Below, piece by piece: positions 36,673 to 42,988 of a stretch of 64,000 nt of DNA. The DNA is from Mesorhizobium sp. Lineage in GTDB: Bacteria; Pseudomonadota; Alphaproteobacteria; Rhizobiales; Rhizobiaceae. How positions within the stretch are numbered: position 1 is the stretch's first letter; each line of letters begins with the position of its first letter. The stretch is from positions 1 through 64,000 of the forward strand of contig SAQE01000022.1 of NCBI GenBank assembly GCA_004020545.1, in the 5' to 3' direction. The position numbers were made by a program, and so were the translations under genes. The notes below the pieces were generated by a model. That model was given only the letters and a program-made list of their open reading frames with translations. It was not told where the DNA came from and made no database searches.

Positions 36673-37656
36673 TCAACGTATCGACACGGGGGCCAACGCG
36701 CGCGAAAGGCTTGCCTCGCCCTTGCCGTAGATGGACGGGTCGTAGTTGATCAGCGTGTCGGTGCGAGCCGTGTTGAGCAGGTCGTTGGTGATCTGAACCG
36801 GCGTCGCCTTCGTGAATTTGCTGCCGATGATCGCGGCGTATCCGGAGATGATCGGCGCGGCGAAGGACGTGCCGTAAAGGCCGGTCTTGTCGCCTTCGAC
36901 GCCGACCACCAGGAAGTGGCTCTGCACCGTCGGATCGGAGCCGGCATAGTTGGAATACCAGGCAAGCTGAGCCTTGCTGGATGTCGTGCCGTTTGTCGAC
37001 AGCGCGCCGACGAAGATCGCCGTCGGTTTGCCGATCAGGGCGAGGTCGAGATAGTCCTGCTGGCCGCCGGCCACACCGCCGACGGCGATGGAGTCGTTAC
37101 CGGCCGCCTTCGAGACGATGGCCGATCCCTTGGTGGCGTAGGAAATGATCGAGGACTCCTCCGGAGCCCACCAGATCTGGTTCACGCTGTAGCCCGCGGT
37201 GGTGTACATGCCGTAGCTGAGGTTGAGCACGTTCAGACCGCGTGCCAGCGGAACGGCCGAGCTCGTCGAGAAATCCTTGGAGCGGATGGCCGCTGCGGGA
37301 GCGATCATGCTTGCCTCTTCGCGCGTCCATTCGCCGTGCCGCTGGTATTGCGTGCCGATGCCGAAATTGCCGGAAAAGCGCGATGAGCTGCTGAAGTCGT
37401 CGACGATGGTGATGGTGACGCCCTTGCCTTTGTAGCCGGCTGCCCACGCGGCGCCGACGTCGGGGCTCATCCAGCTCTGTACTGCCTGAGTCGTTGCCTT
37501 TACGGCGGGGATCTTTGCGCTCACGCATATAGACGCGCCGCCGTGGCACAGCGCGGCCGTCTGGTCCGCGTCGGGGGCTTCCTGCGCCGACGCCAGGGAT
37601 GCCGGCAGCAGGAGTAGCGCCGCGGCAATACCGAACTTCCAGAAATTGACAGACAT
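36673..37656 (-). CDS. Exported subtilisin-like (S8) serine protease
   Basis: A 327-residue protein with a signal peptide (about 1-24, LLPASLASAQ). The subtilisin triad can be traced: Asp in TIVDDFSS (about 86), His in YQRHGEW (about 107), Ser in YGTSFAAPIISG (about 264), with the oxyanion Asn in KAAGND (about 187). The aspartate and histidine surroundings deviate from the usual DTG and HGT motifs, and the whole is short, so substrate or activity may be unusual. GGAG 8-9 bases before the ATG supports the start. It follows a small outer-membrane-like gene by 88 bases on the same strand, and the two may be made together. Confidence 0.8.
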   Translation of the reverse strand: MSVNFWKFGIAAALLLLPASLASAQEAPDADQTAALCHGGASICVSAKIPAVKATTQAVQSWMSPDVGAAWAAGYKGKGVTITIVDDFSSSSRFSGNFGIGTQYQRHGEWTREEASMIAPAAAIRSKDFSTSSAVPLARGLNVLNLSYGMYTTAGYSVNQIWWAPEESSIISYATKGSAIVSKAAGNDSIAVGGVAGGQQDYLDLALIGKPTAIFVGALSTNGTTSSKAQLAWYSNYAGSDPTVQSHFLVVGVEGDKTGLYGTSFAAPIISGYAAIIGSKFTKATPVQITNDLLNTARTDTLINYDPSIYGKGEASLSRALAPVSIR

Positions 37657-37744
37657 GGGTCTTACTCCCGGTCAAACAGCAACGAGGACGGACGATTGCG
37701 AAGTTCGGGAGCAGGAAGATTTCTCATGCACGGCATCCCGGCGA

Positions 37745-38323
37745 TCAGAAAGTAACACGGTAGTTGAGCCACAGGCGCAGCCTTTCGGGTGTAGCGTTAA
37801 CCAGATATTTCAGCGTTTCCTCAGGCGCCGTCTCGCCGGCCGCGAGCCGGCAGTTGACGCTGTAGGTGCCCAGATCCCCGTAGTCGGCCACGCAAGGCTT
37901 TTCGGTCAGGTTGCCGCCGAAGGTCGAGGTAACAGAAAGGGATAGGGTGCTGTTCAGGCTCGGATGAGTCTGGGTGAGAAAACCGAGCTTGAAGCTCGGC
38001 GCTATGCGGTATTTCTCGGCCTGTTCCCCGGTCCCAAATCCCCACAGGATGCCGCTGTTTTCGGTGAGCTGCGTGAGAAAATCGACATGCATGTCGACCC
38101 AATTGCTGTGGTACCACCGATTGAACGAGACCCAGCTTCCGTCCTGCAACTCGTAGCCACCATTGCCGAGGCCCCTCGCGCGGTCGCTGAGCCAGGACCC
38201 CTGGTGGATATCGACGAGCGACGTGGTCATTTCCTGCGCCATCGCCGGCGAGACACCGAGGAATGCGCACAGCAGGAGTGCCGCTGCACCGAAACCACCT
38301 CGATTGTCGGACTTTTCGCGCAT
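37745..38323 (-). CDS. Exported protein, possible small outer-membrane beta-barrel
   Basis: A 192-residue protein with a signal peptide (about 1-29, FLGVSPAMAQ). The mature part alternates polar and aromatic residues (SWVSFNRWYHSNWVDMHVDF; FKLGFLTQTHPSLNSTLSLS) and ends in RLWLNYRVTF, a C-terminal aromatic residue as expected for barrel insertion. Two cysteines (PCVADY and VNCRLA) are close together. Upstream of the protease gene in the same direction. It is shorter than usual porins; an eight-stranded barrel is possible. No family was recognised. Confidence 0.6.
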   Translation of the reverse strand: MREKSDNRGGFGAAALLLCAFLGVSPAMAQEMTTSLVDIHQGSWLSDRARGLGNGGYELQDGSWVSFNRWYHSNWVDMHVDFLTQLTENSGILWGFGTGEQAEKYRIAPSFKLGFLTQTHPSLNSTLSLSVTSTFGGNLTEKPCVADYGDLGTYSVNCRLAAGETAPEETLKYLVNATPERLRLWLNYRVTF

Positions 38324-38585
38324 GCGCGCAGCACCTCGTCCCGTCGGATCCGGACGCGCCTTGTGGCAAACGGCTCCTCGGGCAGCCGCCGTGGCCGGAT
38401 CATGTGCTTATCCCAGCCGGTACGAATATAAGTTTTTGCTTGAATTTGTCGGAGCAGAAGAGTTGCCGGCGACAGGAACGGATTGCCGCGAATGAAGCGG
38501 GGTGCCCGATCCTGCATCCCGCTCCCTGTCGCAGCATGGTGGGCCTAGTATCGCGCGAGATCGCGATTGGAGTCCGGTCGACGCC

Positions 38586-38771
38586 TCAGGCCGCGTCGCG
38601 AACCTTCTGGATGCGCGAGCGGATCGCCTCGATCATGGTCTCGCGGATGATCGTTTCGCCATGCGTCAAACGCATGTGTTCGACGGCACGGCGCATGACC
38701 TCCGCTTCCTCCTCGGCGCGCGTGTGCCAGTCACAGCCGGGAACCAGCGATCCGCATTGGAATTCCTTCAT
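38586..38771 (-). CDS. DUF1059 small protein
   Basis: Sixty-one residues: MKEFQCGSLVPGCDWHTRAE then EEEAEVMRRAVEHMRLTHGE. This is the DUF1059 pattern of two cysteines and two histidines (Cys-x6-Cys-x-x-His... His-x4-His), which may hold a metal. AAGGAAA about 8 bases before the ATG gives a clear start; longer versions of the frame upstream have no family character. Stand-alone gene next to repeated sequence. Confidence 0.8.
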   Translation of the reverse strand: MKEFQCGSLVPGCDWHTRAEEEAEVMRRAVEHMRLTHGETIIRETMIEAIRSRIQKVRDAA

Positions 38772-38818
38772 GGGTTTTCCTTTCCTCGACCCGGAGCGGG
38801 CGGACCGCTCCGACTGCT

Positions 38819-38874
38819 TGTTCTTATGCAATTCCGCATGGAAAACCGCTGCGCACTTTTCCTGGAATTGCCCG
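38819..38874. repeat. Interspersed palindromic repeat R1
   Basis: GCAATTCC and GGAATTGC arms (38828-38835 and 38864-38871) enclose a conserved middle with GGAAAACCGCT and GCGCACTTT. A second copy, R2, lies about 200 bases away in the same orientation. It is the kind of short interspersed element that I recall recurring in Mesorhizobium intergenic regions. The surrounding gap 38772-39088 holds no credible gene. Confidence 0.7.
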
Positions 38875-39019
38875 GGTGGACAACAATAACACATGCCGCC
38901 GACTTCGGTTGCATCAATAGTGGCGAAGCGCTGTCGCGGGCGGCCGGCCAAGTGCTGAAACAGAAAGGCGGAGCAGTAATGCCCCGCCTCCCGTGTTGCC
39001 TGATCTCGCTCCAACTATC

Positions 39020-39074
39020 TGTCTTTACGCAATTCCGGACGGAAAACCGCTACGCACTTTGCTGGAATTGCTCT
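39020..39074. repeat. Interspersed palindromic repeat R2
   Basis: Direct copy of R1 with the same arms (39029-39036 and 39064-39071) and middle (GGAAAACCGCT, ACGCACTTT). It ends about 15 bases from the stop codon of the DUF1344 gene. Having two copies so close together allows deletion of the segment between them by recombination. Confidence 0.7.
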
Positions 39075-39088
39075 CGCCGGGCGGGCCG

Positions 39089-39349
39089 TCACTTCATGAT
39101 CTTGACCGCCTCGGCAACTTTGTTCTTGCCGCTCATGTCCCAGGAAACGCGAACTTTCTCGCCCGGCTTGATGCCTGGATCCTTGAAGGCCTTGGACAGG
39201 GTAAAGGTCGATCCGTTGTCCAGAACAAGGCTCATGGCCGTTCCATCAAAGCTCTTGACGGTGCCCGTGGTGTGTTTGACCGCGGCGAACGCGGCGCCAC
39301 CGGAGGCGAGAAAGGCAGCGGCTGCTGCCGTCACAATAAGCTTGCGCAT
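39089..39349 (-). CDS. DUF1344-type small exported protein
   Basis: Eighty-six residues with a signal peptide (MRKLIVTAAAAAFLASGGAAFAA) and a short beta-rich domain (TTGTVKSFDGTAMSLVLDNG, KPGEKVRVSWD), like the DUF1344 family of rhizobia. An AGGAGAG site 7 bases upstream gives a firm start. Single gene; function unknown. Confidence 0.8.
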   Translation of the reverse strand: MRKLIVTAAAAAFLASGGAAFAAVKHTTGTVKSFDGTAMSLVLDNGSTFTLSKAFKDPGIKPGEKVRVSWDMSGKNKVAEAVKIMK

Positions 39350-39380
39350 GGCATGCTCTCCTGGAATGCGGGCACCGTGA

Positions 39381-39401
39381 GAGCGAGATGAAATCTCGCT
39401 C
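39381..39401. other. Hairpin in the DUF1344 leader
   Basis: Perfect 9-bp inverted repeat GAGCGAGAT/ATCTCGCTC with a GAA loop, about 30 bases upstream of the DUF1344 start. It could be an operator or an mRNA 5' hairpin. An AT-rich stretch near 39505-39550 further upstream is the likely promoter area. Confidence 0.5.
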
Positions 39402-39628
39402 CAGGAAGGCACCCCTCTCGATCAGGGCCGTCCGGTCGCGTCGGGTCGCGGCCTGTGGGAGATGAATGATCCCCGCTTCGGCCGCCGGCGCTTCCCGACC
39501 CGTCAACGTTAAATAACTCAATTTTTTCAAAAGGATATTAGACGAAAAAGAAATGGCGCCTGCCACATTGGCCGCCAAGATTCGGCGAATGGGACATCAA
39601 TGCGGCCAACCTTGCGTTCACCGGATTT

Positions 39629-40543
39629 TTACGGCCACTTTACCTCGGGCGGCATGCTGGAAAGGATCGAGGCGACATTGCCGCCGGTCTTCAGGCCAAA
39701 GATGGTGCCGCGATCGTGAAGCAAATTGAATTCGACGTAACGGCCGCGCCGGATGAGCTGTTCGTCGCGGTCGCCGTCGGTCCAGTTCTGGTTGAAATTG
39801 CCCCGCACCAGATGGGAATAGACGACGAGGAAAGAACGGCCGACGTCCTGGACGAAACTGAAATCGGCGTCCCAGCCGCCCTTGTCCTCGCCCGAATGCA
39901 GCCAGTCGAAAAAGATGCCGCCGACGCCGCGCGGCTCGTTGCGGTGCGGCAGGAAGAAGTACTCGTCGCACCAGGCCTTGAATTTCGCGTAGTCGGCCAC
40001 GGCGGCGTTCTTCTCGCAGGCGAACTGCATGGCGCGGTGGAAGGCGAGCGTGTCGGGGTCGTCCTGCGTGCGGCGGCGGTCGAGCACCGGCGTCAGGTCG
40101 GCGCCGCCGCCGAACCACTGGCGCGTGGTCACGACCATGCGCGTGTTCATGTGCACGGCCGGCACGTTGGGATTCCAGGGATGGGCGATCAGCGAAATGC
40201 CGCTCGCCCAGAAGCGTGGATCCTCCTCGGCGCCCGGGATCTGCTTCCTGAATTCGGGCGAGAATTCACCATGGACGGTCGAGGTGTGGACGCCGACCTT
40301 CTCGAAGACCCGGCCGCGCATCATCGACATGGTGCCGCCGCCGCCTTTGCCCTCGTCGCGCTCCCAGGGCGTCTTCTCGAAACGGCCGGGCGACCATGAG
40401 GATAGAGGTCCCTGCAGCTCCTGCTCGATCTGCTCGAACGTGGTGCAGATGCGCTCGCGCAGCGCCTCGAACCAGAGACGGGCCTTCATCTTCTTCTGCT
40501 CGATGTCGGCCGGCAGCCCCACAGGAAGGTCAGGTCGTTCCAA
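39629..40543 (-). CDS. hemF: Oxygen-dependent coproporphyrinogen III oxidase
   Basis: Converts coproporphyrinogen III to protoporphyrinogen IX in heme synthesis, with O2 as oxidant. The 304-residue length and conserved blocks are standard: [40 protein letters not shown], and [16 protein letters not shown] near the C-terminus. It is a single gene between a leader-like gap of about 280 bases downstream and a small plus-strand gene upstream. No anaerobic HemN is visible here. Confidence 0.95.
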   Translation of the reverse strand: MERPDLPVGLPADIEQKKMKARLWFEALRERICTTFEQIEQELQGPLSSWSPGRFEKTPWERDEGKGGGGTMSMMRGRVFEKVGVHTSTVHGEFSPEFRKQIPGAEEDPRFWASGISLIAHPWNPNVPAVHMNTRMVVTTRQWFGGGADLTPVLDRRRTQDDPDTLAFHRAMQFACEKNAAVADYAKFKAWCDEYFFLPHRNEPRGVGGIFFDWLHSGEDKGGWDADFSFVQDVGRSFLVVYSHLVRGNFNQNWTDGDRDEQLIRRGRYVEFNLLHDRGTIFGLKTGGNVASILSSMPPEVKWP

Positions 40544-40664
40544 TTCCGTCTCCAGTTACGGGCTTGCTTGCCCGACAAATGACTCGTCTTTTCAGGGCGC
40601 GATCCCTAATCTCTTAAAGGCAAGGGTCAAGTCCTGTCTGACCAAGGCGCAAAGGAGTTCCTTC

Positions 40665-40922
40665 GTGCGCACCCCGGCAAGACCGCCGCTGGATGGTTTG
40701 AAGAAGAGGCTGGAGCGATCGAGGGCCGAGCGCGAAAGAGAGCCGCGCGACGGATTCCTGCGCGAGACCTTCGTGTTGCCGCGCCCGGCCGCGCGCCTCA
40801 AGGCGAAGGAATGGTTCGAGCGCTTTCCCAAGCAGGCCTACTGGACCGAGATCGAAAGCTGGTTCGAACGGCCGGGCGACGTCATCGAATTCACCATGCG
40901 GCGGCTGCCGGCGGCCGACTAG
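40665..40922 (+). CDS. Small conserved-looking basic protein, 85 aa
   Basis: An 85-residue protein starting at a GTG with a strong AAAGGAG site 8 bases upstream. The sequence is rich in Arg and Glu (RLERSRAEREREPRDGFLRE) and then FVLPRPAARLKAKEWFERFP with a Trp-rich end (YWTEIESWFERPGD). It is not an antisense shadow: there is no gene on the other strand here, the codon pattern is normal for the region, and the ribosome-binding site is good. No family name is known to me; it is divergent from hemF and converges on soxR. Confidence 0.65.
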   Translation: MRTPARPPLDGLKKRLERSRAEREREPRDGFLRETFVLPRPAARLKAKEWFERFPKQAYWTEIESWFERPGDVIEFTMRRLPAAD

Positions 40923-40927
40923 ACCGG

Positions 40928-41371
40928 TCAAGGCGCCAGCAAACGCCTCGCTCCCGTTCCTTCCCTGGCCAGCCTATCGTCCTTGTTCCGCAGCGGGCAC
41001 TTGTCGATCGACATGCAGCCGCAGCCGATGCAGTCGGTCAGGCCGTCGCGCAGCTTCTTCAACTGGCTGATCTTATGGTCGAGCCCGTCGCGCCAGGCCG
41101 TTGAAAGCAGATTCCAATCCTCGCGCGTCGGCGTGCGTCCCTCGGGCAGCGAGTGGAATGCCGCGGCAATCTCGGCGAGCGAGATGCCGACCTGCTGGGC
41201 GACGCGGATGATCGCCACCCGCCGCAGCACATCGCGGCCATAGCGGCGCTGGTTGCTCGCCGTGCGATGGCTGCGGATAAGACCACGCGCCTCGTAGAAA
41301 TGGAGCGCCGATACCGCAACGCCGCTGCGCATCGCCACCTGACCGACCGTCAATTCCTTCACCGCAACCAT
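40928..41371 (-). CDS. soxR: Redox-sensitive MerR-family regulator SoxR
   Basis: A 147-residue MerR regulator that senses redox-cycling compounds through a 2Fe-2S cluster. The N-terminal helix-turn-helix begins [20 protein letters not shown] and the four cluster cysteines are present as C-I-G-C-G-C... C (about residues 114, 117, 119 and 125). The start at MVAVKEL is preferred over upstream options. A SoxR-type operator lies immediately upstream (41386-41406). Unlike enteric soxR, no divergent soxS is present; in non-enterics SoxR controls efflux or oxidoreductase genes elsewhere. Confidence 0.92.
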   Translation of the reverse strand: MVAVKELTVGQVAMRSGVAVSALHFYEARGLIRSHRTASNQRRYGRDVLRRVAIIRVAQQVGISLAEIAAAFHSLPEGRTPTREDWNLLSTAWRDGLDHKISQLKKLRDGLTDCIGCGCMSIDKCPLRNKDDRLAREGTGARRLLAP

Positions 41372-41385
41372 TTCGCAGTTTCCGC

Positions 41386-41406
41386 TTGACCTCAAGTTAG
41401 GTTGAG
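41386..41406. promoter_or_regulatory. SoxR-box-like operator
   Basis: The dyad CCTCAAGTTAGGTTGAGC matches the known SoxR box pattern (CCTCAAGTTAACTTGAGG) on the left and in the GTTA core, with two departures on the right. It follows TTGAC, placing it like a MerR-type operator in a stretched promoter, 15-35 bases upstream of the soxR start. Autoregulation is the simplest reading. Confidence 0.7.
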
Positions 41407-41478
41407 CTTGTAGCGAGGAAATCCTGACGAGGCAAATGCAGGAGAAGGCGATGTGCGCCTGGGTGAGAATCGCTGATT

Positions 41479-41611
41479 ACCTTCCCCCTTGTGGGGAGGG
41501 TCGTGGAGCGGCGCCGCGCAGCGACGCCGCGGAACGGGGTGGGGGTACTTTGTGGCCTTCGACCCCCACCCGGCAAGCCTCGCTTGCCACCCTCCCCACA
41601 AGGGGGAGGGT
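41479..41611. repeat. Palindromic mosaic repeat with 23-bp inverted ends
   Basis: Outer arms at 41479-41501 and 41589-41611 match in 22 of 23 positions (CTTCCCCCTTGTGGGGAGGG type). Each arm is also a small palindrome. Inside are GGGTGGGGGT/ACCCCCACCC and GGCAAGC/GCTTGCC inverted pairs. The element lies between soxR and trmL, both on the minus strand, and belongs to the same arm family as the repeats near 27.0 and 51.2 kb. Confidence 0.8.
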
Positions 41612-41618
41612 AGGGATC

Positions 41619-42077
41619 CTATCCGAGCTGGCGGAGCGCTTCGCCCGCGACCATCGCTATGGACAAGGCGACATTGATGCTGCGCATACCCGGCCGCATC
41701 GGGATGGTCAGTCGCGCATCCGCCGCCTGATGAACCTCTTCCGGCACGCCGGCGGTTTCGCGGCCGAACAGAAGGATGTCGCCATTGGCGAAAGCGAAGT
41801 CGGTGTACGCGGTCGTGGCCTTGGTGGTGAGCAGCACCAGGCGGCGCGCATTCGTCCGGCGCCATTCCTCGAAGGCGTGCCAATCGGCATGGCGGGAAAG
41901 CGCCGCCATTTCGAGGTAGTCCATGCCGGCCCGTTTCAACGCCCGGTCGGAGAGCGGGAAGCCGGCCGGCTCGATGACGTCGACGCTGAGATCAAGACAG
42001 GCGGCGAAGCGCAGGATTGTCCCGGTGTTGCCGGCGATATCAGGCTGGTAGAGCGCGATGCGGAGACGGCCGTTCAT
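41619..42077 (-). CDS. trmL: tRNA (cytidine/uridine(34)-2'-O)-methyltransferase TrmL
   Basis: A 152-residue SPOUT methyltransferase that methylates the wobble ribose of tRNA-Leu. Signature blocks are IALYQPDIAGNTGTILRFAA, then LLFGRETAGVPEEVH and the knot MRPGMRSINVALSIAMVAGE. Length and order are normal. It is the first gene left of the ABC-exporter leader region and faces it divergently. Confidence 0.94.
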   Translation of the reverse strand: MNGRLRIALYQPDIAGNTGTILRFAACLDLSVDVIEPAGFPLSDRALKRAGMDYLEMAALSRHADWHAFEEWRRTNARRLVLLTTKATTAYTDFAFANGDILLFGRETAGVPEEVHQAADARLTIPMRPGMRSINVALSIAMVAGEALRQLG

Positions 42078-42217
42078 TTCCGCATCCTTCTAATAAGTGG
42101 CAGATCGGCCACAGGCATCTCCAGCTTTTGGCGATTTCTGGACTGGCGGGTGGCCATTTTCTGCGAAGTCGAGTATATGCCGCTCATCGTCAACCCGAAC
42201 CGAAGGAGGGGGACCAC

Positions 42218-42295
42218 ATGATGACCATGCATTTCCAGTTCCTCTCCGGGGCTCTTGTATGCCCAACGGCGGTTTCGGTACGACGATTCTTCTGA
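42218..42295 (+). CDS. Leader mini-ORF, 25 aa
   Basis: A 25-codon frame with three ATG codons at its start (MMTMHFQFLSGAL...) and the end TAVSVRRFF, preceded by a very strong GGAGGGGG at 42205-42212. It lies 65 bases before the next good start. Such a strong ribosome-binding site on a tiny frame between a promoter region and exporter genes suggests a regulatory leader peptide. The promoter may include TATATG at 42174. Coding status is unproven. Confidence 0.45.
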   Translation: MMTMHFQFLSGALVCPTAVSVRRFF

Positions 42296-42403
42296 CACTT
42301 TAAGACCTATCGCACCGATTCCCGCCGAACCCAGTTTTCGGCTTTCGAAGGAATCTTGCGATGTTTTTCAAACTGCCAAAGGGGCGCCACGCCTCACCTG
42401 AAC

Positions 42404-42475
42404 GTGTCAAGACCGACGCTTGTCGTCGTGTCGGGACTGACGCTTGCCGTCATGTCCTGACCGACGCAACTCGAC
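42404..42475 (+). repeat. Three tandem 24-bp repeats in the exporter leader
   Basis: Units begin GTGTCAAGACCGACGCTTG, GTGTCGGGACTGACGCTTG and ATGTCCTGACCGACGCAAC. They share GAC(C/T)GACGC and code, if read from an ATG at 42361, for eight-residue KTDACRRV-like blocks. The frame from 42361 has AAGGAA upstream and joins the downstream protein, so the repeats may be part of a longer N-terminus. Confidence 0.7.
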
Positions 42476-42546
42476 CCTCCGGCCGAATGACGGAGGTCGA
42501 ACTCGCATCACCCTTTTTAACGCATTTGCACATGGAGGACGGACCG

Positions 42547-42963
42547 ATGTTCGATCCATTCAGAATACCCGGCTCGAGAAGCCTGCACGAGCGCAAGATG
42601 GCGACTTGGGCGTTGCTGATCGGCGAGACCTATTCGTCGGCGGTACATGCGCAGGAGCGCCGGCGTCCGCATCGCGGCATGCTGCCGGATGTCGACTTCT
42701 CGCGCGCCGTGCCCGACCACAGCCGGCCTTCGCTGGTGCGCCGTGTCGCGAGGCTGTTCCGACCGGGCGAGAAAGCGCGGGCTGGCGGCAGCCTTTCGCC
42801 GGGAGGTTCGGAGCCGTCAGCATCCTCTGGCGAGGCTGTCGGCGAAAAGCCCGCGACACCCTATATTGCGCGAAGCAGGGCCGGCGATTCAGGTGATTCC
42901 GTATCGCCGGCCCGCGGCGCAGCGCGGCCGAGAAAGCTTGTCCATCAATCCCGCGCCGCGTGA
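42547..42963 (+). CDS. Conserved-looking protein upstream of ABC exporters
   Basis: About 138 residues from an ATG with GGAGG 8 bases upstream; a longer version from 42361 (200 residues) is also open and has its own AAGGAA site. The protein begins MFDPFRIPGSRSLHERKMAT, contains HRGMLPDVDFSRAVPDHSRP and a basic helix LVRRVARLFRPGEKARAG, and ends in a disordered Ser/Gly/Pro/Arg region. No membrane segment is seen. It is followed 25 bases later by the ABC exporter genes. I do not recognise a family. Confidence 0.55.
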   Translation: MFDPFRIPGSRSLHERKMATWALLIGETYSSAVHAQERRRPHRGMLPDVDFSRAVPDHSRPSLVRRVARLFRPGEKARAGGSLSPGGSEPSASSGEAVGEKPATPYIARSRAGDSGDSVSPARGAARPRKLVHQSRAA

Positions 42964-42988
42964 GCGCAGAGACAGTCGAGTGCCCGGA

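Noticed and set aside
42404..42475. Three short repeats as a CRISPR remnant
   Set aside because: Units are directly adjacent without spacers, are not palindromic, differ internally, and no cas gene is in the window.
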